42,534 nucleotides of DNA, taken from the NCBI GenBank assembly GCA_029007865.1, contig JAQXIQ010000083.1, forward strand, positions 1 through 42,534, written 5' to 3'. Shown here piece by piece: positions 1 to 8,207 of this stretch. The notes beneath the pieces are model-generated. The model did no database searches, was not told the origin of the DNA, and saw nothing but the letters and a program-made list of their open reading frames with translations. The translations under genes and the position numbers were made by a program. This stretch comes from Bacillota bacterium. Lineage in GTDB: Bacteria; Bacillota; Clostridia; Christensenellales; QALW01. The stretch's first letter is position 1. Each line of letters opens with the position of its first letter.

Positions 1-891
1 CCCCGCCGCAACAATGTTTTTGGCAATATAGCGGGCCATATAAGCGGCGGAACGGTCCACCTTTGTCGGGTCTTTGCCGGAAAATGCTCCGCCGCCATGC
101 CGGGCATACCCGCCGTAGGTGTCTACGATTATCTTCCGTCCGGTAAGCCCGGTATCTCCGTGAGGGCCGCCCACTACAAAGCGCCCGGTGGGATTGACCA
201 GATATCTGGTGCTTTTAATAAGCTCTGCCGGCAGCGACGGCTTTATTACCCTCTCCACCACCGCCTCGGTAAGCTCCCGCTGCGATATTTCGGGGGAATG
301 CTGGGTGGACAGCACCACCGTGGGTATGGAAACGATATTGCCCTGCTCGTCATATTCCACCGTCACCATGCTTTTGCCGTCCGGCCGCAGAAAGGGCATT
401 TCTCCGCTCTTGCGCCTCAGTGCAAGGCAGCGCGTAAGCCTGTGAGCAAACTCGATGGGCGCCGGCATAAGGCTTTCGGTTTCGGTGCAGGCATACCCGA
501 ACATCATACCCTGGTCTCCGGCTCCTGTGCCCGCAAGCTCGTCCAGCTCACCGCCGCGCCTCTCCAGCGCCGCGTCCACGCCCATGGCAATATCCGGGGA
601 TTGCTCGTCTATGCTCAGCAGCACCGCGCAGGTATTGCCGTCAAAGCCGGCCTCGGCGCTGTCATACCCTATGCCTCTGAGCGCATTGCGCACCGTTTTT
701 GCATAGTCAATATTGCCGTTAAAACTGATTTCGCCCATAACGGTGACCATTCCGGTGGTGGCAAAGGTTTCGCAGGCTACACGCGCCATTGAATCCTGCC
801 TCAGTATTTCGTCCAGTATGCTGTCGCTTATAATGTCGCATACCTTGTCCGGATGACCTTCCGTAACGGATTCGCTGGAAAAAAGTCTCAT
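1..891 (-). CDS. metK: S-adenosylmethionine synthetase (5' part, cut by the window edge)
   Basis: MetK makes S-adenosylmethionine from methionine and ATP in the cytoplasm. Reading the minus strand from the ATG at 891 gives 297 residues without a stop, out of about 395 usual for the family; the C-terminal part lies left of the window. The start [19 protein letters not shown] is the family N-terminus with its ATP-site [17 protein letters not shown], the next conserved signature, follows near residue 115. The last visible stretch, around [19 protein letters not shown], is the conserved phosphate-binding loop. The start is preceded by a short AGGAAG-type ribosome site. The gene sits alone behind a long leader carrying a SAM riboswitch and terminator, so it is probably shut down by its own product. 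Identification is secure; only completeness is unknown. Confidence 0.97.
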   Translation of the reverse strand, partial: MRLFSSESVTEGHPDKVCDIISDSILDEILRQDSMARVACETFATTGMVTVMGEISFNGNIDYAKTVRNALRGIGYDSAEAGFDGNTCAVLLSIDEQSPDIAMGVDAALERRGGELDELAGTGAGDQGMMFGYACTETESLMPAPIEFAHRLTRCLALRRKSGEMPFLRPDGKSMVTVEYDEQGNIVSIPTVVLSTQHSPEISQRELTEAVVERVIKPSLPAELIKSTRYLVNPTGRFVVGGPHGDTGLTGRKIIVDTYGGYARHGGGAFSGKDPTKVDRSAAYMARYIAKNIVAAG

Positions 892-938
892 TATATTACA
901 CTTCCTTATGTGGATTTTACATAAAACCGCCCGTCAGA

Positions 939-967
939 CAAAAAACCGCCTGCGCAAACGCAGACGG
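939..967 (-). terminator. Intrinsic terminator, riboswitch expression platform for metK
   Basis: On the minus strand CCGTCTGCG, loop TTTG and CGCAGGCGG form a nine-pair stem with one G-U pair, followed at once by a T run. It lies between the SAM aptamer and the metK start, where the expression platform of a SAM-I riboswitch is expected. A later GACGGGC (about 929-935 on the plus strand) could pair with GCCCGTC of the 5' stem arm, but I did not prove an antiterminator. Confidence 0.85.
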
Positions 968-977
968 GCCGGAAAAA

Positions 978-1073
978 CCTCATCTGCCGGAATGCTCCGC
1001 AGGATTTAGCACAGTGCTCAAGCACCGCTGCTGCAGCGTCACAGGGCCTGTCCCTCGGCTGCTCTTGATAAGG
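978..1073 (-). promoter_or_regulatory. SAM-I (S-box) riboswitch aptamer upstream of metK
   Basis: The minus strand begins CTTATCAAGAGC, then GAGGGACAGGCCCTGTGACG, then a P3-like GTGCTTGAGCAC hairpin, then GCTAAATCCTGC, and closes with GGCAGATGAGG. These are the ordered conserved blocks of the S-box aptamer: P1 closed by CTTATC/GATGAG, the kink-turn region, and the GGCC core that contacts S-adenosylmethionine. A T-tailed hairpin follows and then metK, which fits SAM-triggered termination. A TATAAT-like -10 lies about 18 nt upstream (plus positions 1091-1096) but has no convincing -35. The aptamer family is known; the regulatory direction is inferred from the terminator. Confidence 0.92.
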
Positions 1074-1245
1074 CGATATTATTTTTGTATATTATATAAC
1101 ATATATCGGCGTTTGGCTAGCGGAAAATACAGGGCTTGTATTATCATGCCGCCTCCGGCTTTGCGGCCGCGCAAAACGGCATACCCCGGCCGGCCGCCTC
1201 AACCCCGCGCGGTCTCCTGCGGCATAGTCTGCCGCCCAAAACCCC

Positions 1246-2055
1246 TCAGAGTATGGATAAAAGATAATTCATATATGTGCAGAAATAAGCAAACACGATT
1301 CCGGGCTCCTCCAGGTCGGGATTCCAGCGCTTGACCCATTCCAGTGAAATAAACCCGTCATAGCCCGCCGCCGACAGCGCCTTGAGCGCATCCTGTGCGG
1401 GTATGTCACCGTAGCCCATCATCCGGTATTCCACGGCCCCGTTTTTCATAACCGAGTCCTTTATGTGCGCATGCCGTATATATTTGCCCAGCAGCTTAAC
1501 CGTGGTCTCCGGCGCTTCGCCGAAATAGCGCACCGTGTGATGAATGTCCCACAGGACCGCCGCATTGTCGCGGTTTGTAAGCTTCAGGAATTCCAGCATT
1601 GCCTCACCGGAGGCCAGCAAGCCGTTGGTTTCGATAAGCGGAGTTACCGTTGTCCCGCGGGCATAATCGCACACCTGAGCGTATTTTTCCGCCGCCAGGC
1701 GCAAATCGCCGCTGCCCGGCTCCGGAGTAGGCTCCGCCATGACCCTTATATAAGGTACGTTCAGCTTTTCGGCCAGGTCAATATAGGCGCACGCTTCGCC
1801 CACCGAATTGTCCGCCGCCCCGGCGTGAGCAAAGTAAGCCCCGGAGGTCAGTATGGGTATGCACAGCCCGGTTTCCGCCAGCCTTGCCGCCGTTGCGGAA
1901 ATATTCTTCGGGGAGAATATATCCATGTCGGGCGCATACATCGTCCGCCCCAGTCCGCGTATTTCTATACCGTCGATATGGAGATCCTTGGCTATCGTGA
2001 GCATTTCGTCAAATGACCAGCGGGGACATCCCAGTGTGGAAAATGACAGCTTCAT
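1246..2055 (-). CDS. Sugar phosphate isomerase/epimerase family TIM-barrel protein
   Basis: A 269-residue protein of the xylose-isomerase-like TIM barrel fold (AP endonuclease 2 family). It opens MKLSFSTLGCPRWSFDEML, typical of this group. Putative divalent-metal ligands are the Glu in PLIETNG, the Asp/His in LWDIHHTVRYFGE, the His in HAHIKD and the Glu in ISLEWVKRW. Family members interconvert ketoses and aldoses, epimerise sugars or act on inositol derivatives; the substrate cannot be read here. I chose the ATG at 2055, which has AAGGTG six bases upstream; a GTG three codons earlier is possible. It follows the acyl-CoA synthetase gene on the same strand with a 133-bp gap, so co-transcription is uncertain. 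Confidence 0.8.
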   Translation of the reverse strand: MKLSFSTLGCPRWSFDEMLTIAKDLHIDGIEIRGLGRTMYAPDMDIFSPKNISATAARLAETGLCIPILTSGAYFAHAGAADNSVGEACAYIDLAEKLNVPYIRVMAEPTPEPGSGDLRLAAEKYAQVCDYARGTTVTPLIETNGLLASGEAMLEFLKLTNRDNAAVLWDIHHTVRYFGEAPETTVKLLGKYIRHAHIKDSVMKNGAVEYRMMGYGDIPAQDALKALSAAGYDGFISLEWVKRWNPDLEEPGIVFAYFCTYMNYLLSIL

Positions 2056-2188
2056 GTTAAACACCTTGCCTTTGCGCGCAGCAAAGGGCTCCTTTCCTTT
2101 TTTGTCCCGATGGGGCGGTACCGCTCAAATACTCCCGCGGCCGCCCTTATATCTTATATTTCCGTATGCCTTGTATAATAACGCTGCG

Positions 2189-3859
2189 TCAGGCGGTCAC
2201 TATTGCGGCATCCTCCTGCAGGGAAAGCAGCTCTACCGCCTGCTCCCGGAGCACGAACTTCTGTATCTTTCCGCTTGCCGTCATGGGAAAAGTGTCCATA
2301 AACCGGACATACCGCGGCACCTTGTGCCTCGACATACTGGCGCGGAAGTAGTCCTTTACCTCCTCCTCGGTCATGCTTTCTCCGTCGCGCAATATCACGC
2401 AGGCCATGACCTCCTCGCCGTATTGCTTGCTGGGTACGCCGATAACCTGCACATCCTTAACCTTTGGGTTGGTATACAGGAAGTCCTCCAGCTCCTTGGG
2501 GTATATATTCTCGCCGCCTCGTATTATCATGTCCTTCATCCGGCCGGTAATCTTGTAGTAGCCCTCCTCGTCCACCACCGCAAGGTCTCCCAGATGCAGC
2601 CAGCCATCCTTGTCTATTGCCATAGCGGTAGCCTCGGGCATTTTGTAATAGCCCTTCATTATGTTATAGCCCCGCGCGCAGAATTCCCCTACAACGCCCG
2701 GGCCTACGGTCTCTCCGGTTTCCGGATTGATTATTTTGCATTCCACTCCGGGGAAGGCGCGTCCTACGGTGTTTACTCTGCGTTCCACGCTGTCCGTAGT
2801 GCTGGTAAGCGTGCAGCCCGGGCTCGCCTCCGTCTGACCGAACACAATTATGATCTCCTTCATGCCCATTTTATCAATAACATCCTGCATCACCTTTACC
2901 GGGCACGGAGATCCCGCCATAATGCCGGTGCGCAGACGCGGAAAGCTGTAGCTCTCAAAATCCGGATGCTCCAGCATGGCGATAAACATGGTGGGCACGC
3001 CGTGAACGGCAGTACATTGCTCCGTCATTATGGCGTGCATGACCTTTGTGGGCGAATATACCTCTACGGGCACTATGCTGGTGCCGTGAGTGATACAGGC
3101 CATCAGCCCCAGCACCATACCGAAGCAGTGGAAAAACGGCACGGTAATGCAGAGCTTATCCTGATCGGTAAAATTCATGCCGTCCCCTATGGCTTTACCG
3201 TTATTTAGAATATTATAATGCGTAAGCATTACCCCTTTGGGGAAGCCCGTCGTGCCGCTGGTATACTGCATATTTACCACCTCATGGCAGTCCAGGCTGT
3301 CGGTAAGCTCGCGGTACTGCCGCATGGGCGTTTTTTCCGCAAGGGCGTAAAGGCTGTCCCATGCCACCATGCCCGCCGGGCATTCGCCCTTTCCGGCATA
3401 TACCACGGTTTTAAGACAGGGCAGCATAGGGTTGTTAAGCTCCCCCGGCTTGCTGCCTGCCAGCATAGGGCAGAGCTTATTTATGGATTCGATATAGTCG
3501 TTGTTTTTTGTACCGTCTATCATTACCAGAAGGTTTGTGTCGCTTTGCCTCAGCAGATATTCCAGCTCAAAAACCTTATAGTTTGTGTTTACCGTCACCA
3601 GCACTCCGCCCATTTTTGCCGCGGCAAAAAAAGTCAGCAGCCACGCCGGCACATTTGTTGCCCATATTGCTATATGATCTCCCTTTTTCATCCCCAAGGC
3701 CATAAAGGCGCGGGCGATCGTATCGCACTCGTCATTGAACTCCCGCCAGGAACGGCGATAGTCACGGTCGGTATAGTTCACGGCGTTTTTATCCTCATAG
3801 CGACACGCCAGCTCCTCCATCACCTTGCCCAGAGTTTTATTGATAAATTCCTGCCCCAT
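2189..3859 (-). CDS. AMP-binding acyl-CoA synthetase (FadD/CaiC-like)
   Basis: A 556-residue adenylate-forming enzyme that would activate a carboxylic acid with ATP and transfer it to coenzyme A. The P-loop-like motif YTSGTTGFPKGVMLTHYN lies near residue 200. FGQTEASPG is the A5-type motif, GWLHLGDLAVVDEEGYYK the A7 motif with its ATP-ribose Asp, and GRMKDMIIRGGENIYPKELE the hinge (A8). PMTASGKIQK near the C-terminus holds the catalytic lysine. Full length for the family; no signal peptide. Chain-length preference cannot be deduced. An AAGGAG lies some 14 bases before the ATG, longer than usual, so initiation may be weak or the start slightly different. The gene is divergent from the hydrolase at 4070. 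A serine-palmitoyltransferase-like gene 2 kb away also uses acyl-CoA, but a link is only suggestive. Confidence 0.9.
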   Translation of the reverse strand: MGQEFINKTLGKVMEELACRYEDKNAVNYTDRDYRRSWREFNDECDTIARAFMALGMKKGDHIAIWATNVPAWLLTFFAAAKMGGVLVTVNTNYKVFELEYLLRQSDTNLLVMIDGTKNNDYIESINKLCPMLAGSKPGELNNPMLPCLKTVVYAGKGECPAGMVAWDSLYALAEKTPMRQYRELTDSLDCHEVVNMQYTSGTTGFPKGVMLTHYNILNNGKAIGDGMNFTDQDKLCITVPFFHCFGMVLGLMACITHGTSIVPVEVYSPTKVMHAIMTEQCTAVHGVPTMFIAMLEHPDFESYSFPRLRTGIMAGSPCPVKVMQDVIDKMGMKEIIIVFGQTEASPGCTLTSTTDSVERRVNTVGRAFPGVECKIINPETGETVGPGVVGEFCARGYNIMKGYYKMPEATAMAIDKDGWLHLGDLAVVDEEGYYKITGRMKDMIIRGGENIYPKELEDFLYTNPKVKDVQVIGVPSKQYGEEVMACVILRDGESMTEEEVKDYFRASMSRHKVPRYVRFMDTFPMTASGKIQKFVLREQAVELLSLQEDAAIVTA

Positions 3860-3985
3860 GTATTATGTATTAGCTCCTTAATAATAGCATTTGTTTTTCT
3901 GCTTTGTAACCGCAGTATCATTATACATGATAATACATAATTAAAAAACTGTAAATACCAAATTGCCTGAATTGCTGCCCGGAGC

Positions 3986-4014
3986 TTGAAAAAAGCTTCT
4001 TTTTGAGTTATAAT
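3986..4014 (+). promoter_or_regulatory. Sigma-A-type promoter for the hydrolase gene
   Basis: TTGAAA, 17 bases, then TATAAT, ending 55 bp before the ATG at 4070. The spacer contains an AAAGCTTCTTT inverted repeat. Several A+T-rich TATAAT-like boxes for the divergent acyl-CoA synthetase gene lie in 3900-3960 (for example 3920-3925 on the minus strand), none with a clear -35. Confidence 0.6.
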
Positions 4015-4069
4015 GCTATAAAATAATGGCGGAATATGCCGCCATACCGTACTGCTCGGGGAGAATCTT

Positions 4070-5065
4070 ATGGTTTTCGTCTGGATATTATGCGCTGCCC
4101 TTATATTGCTGTTGATAGCTTTTGCCGCGGCGGCGGTGTTTTTCTTCCGCATCGCCCTGTGCCGGCAAAAGCCGCATGATCAGGGAGTAATAACGACCTC
4201 GAGAATGGAAGGCCAGGATCCGTGGGTTCAGCACGCCGGCAAAATAAAGGCGGCCTGCGAATGGATGCGTGCTCAGAAGTTTAAGCGCGAAAGCATAGTT
4301 TCCTTTGACGGCCTGGAGCTTTCCGCGCGCTTTTTGCCCGCCCCCGACGCCGTAGGCACCGTTATCCTGATGCACGGCTTTCACAGCAGCTGCGATAACG
4401 ATTTTGCCTGCATACTGCCCTTTTACCACGAAAACGGCTACAATATCCTGCTGCCCGACCAGCGTGCGCACGGGCAAAGCGGTGGCAAATACATCACCTT
4501 CGGCGTAAAGGAAAGCCGGGACTGCCTCGAGTGGGCAAGGTTCATTGAGGGCAAATACGGCGGCGACATCTTTCTGCACGGAATAAGCATGGGAGGCTCT
4601 ACCGTGCTCTTTTGCGGCGGGCTTCCTCTGCCCGGCAGCGTCAGGGGCATAATAGACGACTGCGGCTTTACCTCGCCGGAGGAAATATTCCGCCATGTTC
4701 TCCGGACGGCTTTCCGGCTTCCCGCCTTTCCGCTTATGAATATAGAAGCATTTTTGATCAAAAGTATCGCCGGCTTTTCCCCTGATGAGGTATCCGGCCC
4801 CGAAATGATGGCTCGCTGCAAAGTCCCGGTGCTGTTTGTCCACGGCACGGAGGACAAATTCGTCCCCATAGAGATGGGCAAGCGCAATTATGACGCCTGC
4901 ACGGCATATAAAAGAGCGATCTGGACGGAGGGTGCAGGGCACGGTATGAGCTATCTGACCGACCCGGAGCGGTGCATAACGGAGCTGACCGCATTTCTGC
5001 GGCATTGCGGAAGCGTGCGCGCCGCCGAAAACGCCGGAGCCGCCGCTCCGCGCGAGGATAAATAA
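4070..5065 (+). CDS. Membrane-anchored alpha/beta hydrolase
   Basis: A 331-residue serine hydrolase. Residues 1-30 form one strongly hydrophobic helix, probably an uncleaved N-terminal anchor. The alpha/beta-hydrolase core follows: oxyanion region MHGFHSSC (101-108), nucleophile elbow GISMGGS with Ser173, acid Asp262 in HGTEDKFVP, and His291 in GAGHGMSY. The strand-loop DQRAHGQSGG (130-139) is typical of the BAAT/acyl-hydrolase-like branch found in Firmicutes. The substrate is unknown. GGGAG lies eight bases before the ATG, and a good promoter stands upstream. The lipoprotein gene 109 bp downstream is on the same strand and may be co-transcribed. Confidence 0.85.
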   Translation: MVFVWILCAALILLLIAFAAAAVFFFRIALCRQKPHDQGVITTSRMEGQDPWVQHAGKIKAACEWMRAQKFKRESIVSFDGLELSARFLPAPDAVGTVILMHGFHSSCDNDFACILPFYHENGYNILLPDQRAHGQSGGKYITFGVKESRDCLEWARFIEGKYGGDIFLHGISMGGSTVLFCGGLPLPGSVRGIIDDCGFTSPEEIFRHVLRTAFRLPAFPLMNIEAFLIKSIAGFSPDEVSGPEMMARCKVPVLFVHGTEDKFVPIEMGKRNYDACTAYKRAIWTEGAGHGMSYLTDPERCITELTAFLRHCGSVRAAENAGAAAPREDK

Positions 5066-5174
5066 CGCCCCGCCGTATGCCTGTTGACTTTTGCCGCTCC
5101 GGCATATATAATCTATGTATCGGGCCGTATGTCGCGGCGTTTTGCCGCCATAGCCCGCAGAAAGGTTGCCTGCA

Positions 5175-5627
5175 ATGAAAAAACTCAAACTGCTTTCCGT
5201 TGTTCTGATGCTGCTTATGCTCTTTGCCGCGTGTACCCAGGCTCAAAAGGGCGGCAATGTAACCGTGCTGGACAGTTACTGCTTTACCCTGCCCGACGAT
5301 TACACCGTTACAACCGACGAAAACGGTTTTGTGAGCATCTCGCTTCCCGGCAGCTCCGACCCCGCAATTGCGGAATACCGCGGCTCCAAGGGTACAAATC
5401 CGGCGTTTGCCTCCCTTGTGTTAAAAAAGACCCTGACCTATACCGCATATCAGAACGGCGCGGCCAAGGGCAGTTATGTGTTTTCCGGCAGCACCTTGGT
5501 AACATACCGCTTTCTTAGCTTTTTCGTCGGCCCCAACGGCACCGAATACCTTGTGCTGAGCGACAGCATCCCGGACAGCGTCCTGGAGCAGATTGCCGCC
5601 TCGTTCCGGCCTTCCGACGCCGGCTGA
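5175..5627 (+). CDS. Small predicted lipoprotein, function unknown
   Basis: A 150-residue protein starting MKKLKLLSVVLMLLMLFAAC: two lysines, a hydrophobic core and a lipobox (FAAC, Cys20), so it should be exported and lipid-anchored. The mature part is short, beta-rich and has phrases such as YCFTLPDDYTVTTDENGF and SDSIPDSVLEQIAASFRPS. These resemble small 'DUF4367/PsbP-like' surface lipoproteins, but I do not recognise a family. I preferred the ATG at 5175, which has AGAAAGG ten bases upstream, over a TTG three codons earlier. An intrinsic terminator follows the stop. Confidence 0.75.
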   Translation: MKKLKLLSVVLMLLMLFAACTQAQKGGNVTVLDSYCFTLPDDYTVTTDENGFVSISLPGSSDPAIAEYRGSKGTNPAFASLVLKKTLTYTAYQNGAAKGSYVFSGSTLVTYRFLSFFVGPNGTEYLVLSDSIPDSVLEQIAASFRPSDAG

Positions 5628-5664
5628 GCTTCAGGCGCCGCATTGCCATAGGTTATCGCTTTTT

Positions 5665-5687
5665 CAGCCCTTAACCGGGCTTTTTTT
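5665..5687 (+). terminator. Intrinsic terminator after the lipoprotein gene
   Basis: AGCCC, loop TTAACC, GGGCT, followed by a run of Ts on the plus strand, 38 bp after the stop codon. Confidence 0.75.
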
Positions 5688-5760
5688 ATGCGCCGCGCTC
5701 CAAAAGCACACAGCGTACACCGGCATCAAAGCGTATGCCGCCCTAAATCCGTTATAAGCA

Positions 5761-5782
5761 AAGGCTCGCTTCCGCGAGCCTT
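5761..5782 (-). terminator. Probable terminator of the oxoamine synthase gene
   Basis: A perfect nine-pair hairpin AAGGCTCGC / GCGAGCCTT with a four-base loop, 67 bp beyond the minus-strand stop at 5849. The tail on the minus strand is only moderately T-rich (TTTGCTTAT), so efficiency is uncertain. Confidence 0.5.
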
Positions 5783-5848
5783 TAGCCTTTAAGCAATAAT
5801 ACCGTTTACCTCAGCATTTTCTTCCGCCGGAACACCGGAAAAGCAAAA

Positions 5849-7033
5849 TCACCGTTCCGCCGGGTACAAATGATTAAGCACAAGGTCAAACTTCTCCAGG
5901 GAGAAATCCAGCTGCTCCTTTGTATGGGTAGCGGTATAGCTGGTTCTGAGTATGCTCTCCCCCTCCGGTACCGCCGGCGACACCACGGGATTGACATAAA
6001 CTCCGTTCTCCAGCAGCGCCCGTACCACCAGGAAGGTGCGCTCGTTGGTGTATGTACGCACGGGGATTATGGGCGCCATGCTGTCTCCGTGCGGTATCCC
6101 CAGGCGCGTAAATCCGGCGCGCATATAGTCGCCGTTTTCCCTCACCCTGCGCACACGCTCCGGCTCCGTGCGCAGTATCCGGAGCGCTTCCAGCACCGCA
6201 GCGGCATTAGCCGGCGGTATGGATGCGGAAAAGATATACGGCCTGGAGACATGCATGCAGTAATCCACCACTCTTGCCTTTGTGGCCATAAAGCCGCCCA
6301 GCGACGCAAAGCTCTTGGAAAAGGTGCCCATGACTATATCCACCTCATCCTCCAGCCCGAAATGCTCTGCGGTGCCTCTGCCGTGCTCCCCCATGACTCC
6401 TATGCCGTGCGAGTCGTCCACCATTATTCTGGCTCCGTATTTGCGGGCAAGACGCACAATGGACGGAAGATCGGCAAGATCTCCCTCCATGGAAAACACG
6501 CCGTCCACCACAATCAGCTTGCCTTTGTCGCCGCACATTTTAAGCTGCTCCTCCAGCTGGTCCATGTCATTGTGGTCGTACTTCATAAGTCTGGCAAAGG
6601 AAAGCCTTGCCGCGTCCACCAGGGAAGCATGATTTGCGCGGTCAAACAGTATGCAGTCGTGACGGCCGCAAAGCGCGCTTATTATTCCCAGGTTCGTCTG
6701 GAAGCCGGTAGACCAGGTCATCACCGCCTCCTTGCCCATAAAATCCGCAAGCTCTCTCTCCAGGCGGGTGTGCAGCGTAAGGGTGCCGTTGAGAAAGCGC
6801 GAACCGCTGCAGCCCGTTCCGAACTCGTCCAGCGCCCGCTTTGCGGCGTCTATTACCCTCTGGTCGCTGGTAAGCCCCAGATAATTGTTGCTGCCCAGCA
6901 TAATGGTGCGCCTGCCGTGCATGATGACCTCGGAATGCTGTTTCCCCTCTATCTGGTGAAAATACGGATAGAGTCCTGCCTCTCTGGCCGCGTCCGCGGC
7001 AGAGGGCTGCATACACTTTTCAAAAATGTCCAT
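5849..7033 (-). CDS. Alpha-oxoamine synthase, serine-palmitoyltransferase-like
   Basis: A 394-residue PLP enzyme of the family that condenses an amino acid with an acyl-CoA (serine palmitoyltransferase, 8-amino-7-oxononanoate synthase, glycine C-acetyltransferase). Visible features: LGSNNYLGLT (46-55), GCSGSRFLNGTLTLH (74-88), His135 in DRANHASLVD stacking on PLP, the cofactor-binding segment MVDDSHGIGVMGEHGRG (204-220), and the Schiff-base Lys240 in GTFSKSFASLGGF. The N-terminal AGLYPYFHQIEGKQ and the block SFARLMKYDHNDMDQLE look most like Bacteroides-type serine palmitoyltransferases as I recall them. No biotin genes or threonine dehydrogenase lie nearby. I chose the ATG at 7033, with GGAGG six bases upstream; a start 23 codons earlier has no such site. 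The exact acyl-CoA and amino acid remain inference. Confidence 0.85.
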   Translation of the reverse strand: MDIFEKCMQPSAADAAREAGLYPYFHQIEGKQHSEVIMHGRRTIMLGSNNYLGLTSDQRVIDAAKRALDEFGTGCSGSRFLNGTLTLHTRLERELADFMGKEAVMTWSTGFQTNLGIISALCGRHDCILFDRANHASLVDAARLSFARLMKYDHNDMDQLEEQLKMCGDKGKLIVVDGVFSMEGDLADLPSIVRLARKYGARIMVDDSHGIGVMGEHGRGTAEHFGLEDEVDIVMGTFSKSFASLGGFMATKARVVDYCMHVSRPYIFSASIPPANAAAVLEALRILRTEPERVRRVRENGDYMRAGFTRLGIPHGDSMAPIIPVRTYTNERTFLVVRALLENGVYVNPVVSPAVPEGESILRTSYTATHTKEQLDFSLEKFDLVLNHLYPAER

Positions 7034-7073
7034 ACTGTCCTCCATTATATAATGTATAAATAAATGCACTGTA

Positions 7074-7102
7074 ATTATATCATTTTTTATTCCGCAGCAC
7101 AA
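7074..7102 (-). promoter_or_regulatory. Promoter for the oxoamine synthase gene
   Basis: On the minus strand TTGTGC, 17 bases, TATAAT, with the -10 about 40 bp upstream of the ATG at 7033. The rest of the 403-bp divergent gap to atpB (7103-7345) is A+T-rich; I could not fix the atp promoter in it. Confidence 0.5.
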
Positions 7103-7345
7103 CCCCAGAATTCGCTGATTCTCTCTCAGGCGCTGCTTTTCCGCACCTCAGGCTCCGTAACCCCGCCGCGTAGCGCATAAAAACAGGATTTCGGTATCTT
7201 CCGTTTCTCTTTGGCAATGATAAAGGCATAAATAGTTTATTTTATTACAAAAACACTTTACTAAATTAAAAAACAGCAAACGGCGGACATATTGGGTTTG
7301 TTGAGGAGATAATCGCCGCATTTAAGCTAAAACCTTAAAAAAACT

Positions 7346-7380
7346 CCGATATTCGTCCAAAATCGGCTGTTTGTTTTTTT
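7346..7380 (+). terminator. Terminator-like hairpin in the atp operon leader
   Basis: CCGATATT / AAAATCGG (one mismatch) around a five-base loop, followed by CTGTTTG and seven Ts. No plus-strand gene lies upstream (the preceding gene is divergent), so a terminator here would act inside the leader of the atp operon, 57 bp before atpB. Confidence 0.45.
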
Positions 7381-7436
7381 GATTTGCGGTGATAAGATAA
7401 AGAGTCGAAATATATCCTTTGAGGAGGTGAGAGCTT

Positions 7437-8168
7437 GTGGAAATAGATGTTTTCCCAAAGGATATCACTCTGGAATTATTCGGCCGCTCCTTTGAAGTGC
7501 GCGAAACCTACCTGGGCGCGCTGGTGCTTCTGGCCTTTATACTCATTCTTGCCCTGATATTTCGGTTCATTATTTTTCCGCGCTTTACTCTGGAAGCCAG
7601 AAAAATGAAAAGTACGCAGATGCTGTTTGAGTATATGATAGACATGCTGGACAAATTCACCAAGGGTGCGGTAGGCAGCCTGGGTGAGCGCCTGTCTCCC
7701 TACATTCTGGCGGTAGGCGCCTATATAATAGGCAGCGGCGCTCTGGAGCTGATAGGTATGCGTTCCCCGCTGTCCGACCTTACCACCACTCTGTCCTTCG
7801 GTCTTTCCACATTCGTTCTTATCAACTATTACGCTCTTCGCGAAAAGGGCATTATCGGCAGGCTGAAGTTTTACGGCAAGCCCAAGCCCTATGTGGCGCC
7901 GTTTAAGCTCATAAGCGACCTTTCCACCCCGATAAGTCTGTCCTGCAGGCTTTTCGGCAACATGCTGGTTGGGTACATTGTAATGGATCTGCTGTACCTG
8001 GTGCTGATGAACTGGACCAAGGTTGCTTATATGTGGGTGATTCCGGATATAATCGCCGCAATAGTGCCGGGCGTGCTGAGTCTGTACTTTGTGCTGTTTC
8101 ATGTGGCCGTACAATTCTATGTGTTTTCCACCCTGTCCCTGACCTTTATAGGCGAGGCTACAGAGTAA
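7437..8168 (+). CDS. atpB: F1Fo ATP synthase subunit a
   Basis: The 243-residue membrane subunit that forms the ion half-channels against the c-ring. There are five or six hydrophobic helices. The conserved helix with the essential arginine reads SLSCRLFGNMLVGYIV, and the final helix ends HVAVQFYVFSTLSLTFIGEA. GTG start with a strong GAGGAGGTG ribosome site nine bases upstream. It opens the operon atpBEFHAGDC; no atpI-like gene precedes it. Confidence 0.96.
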   Translation: MEIDVFPKDITLELFGRSFEVRETYLGALVLLAFILILALIFRFIIFPRFTLEARKMKSTQMLFEYMIDMLDKFTKGAVGSLGERLSPYILAVGAYIIGSGALELIGMRSPLSDLTTTLSFGLSTFVLINYYALREKGIIGRLKFYGKPKPYVAPFKLISDLSTPISLSCRLFGNMLVGYIVMDLLYLVLMNWTKVAYMWVIPDIIAAIVPGVLSLYFVLFHVAVQFYVFSTLSLTFIGEATE

Positions 8169-8207
8169 CTTAACTGCAAATACAACTGACTAACGGAGGA
8201 ATTAAAA

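Noticed and set aside
1014-1334. 106-codon plus-strand frame
   Set aside because: It overlaps the SAM riboswitch and metK promoter region on the opposite strand and has no protein-like features.
1853-3208. 451-codon plus-strand open frame
   Set aside because: Antisense to the sugar isomerase and acyl-CoA synthetase genes, whose motifs are unmistakable; no family-like content.
4088-5188. 366-codon minus-strand open frame
   Set aside because: Antisense shadow of the alpha/beta hydrolase with an intact catalytic triad.
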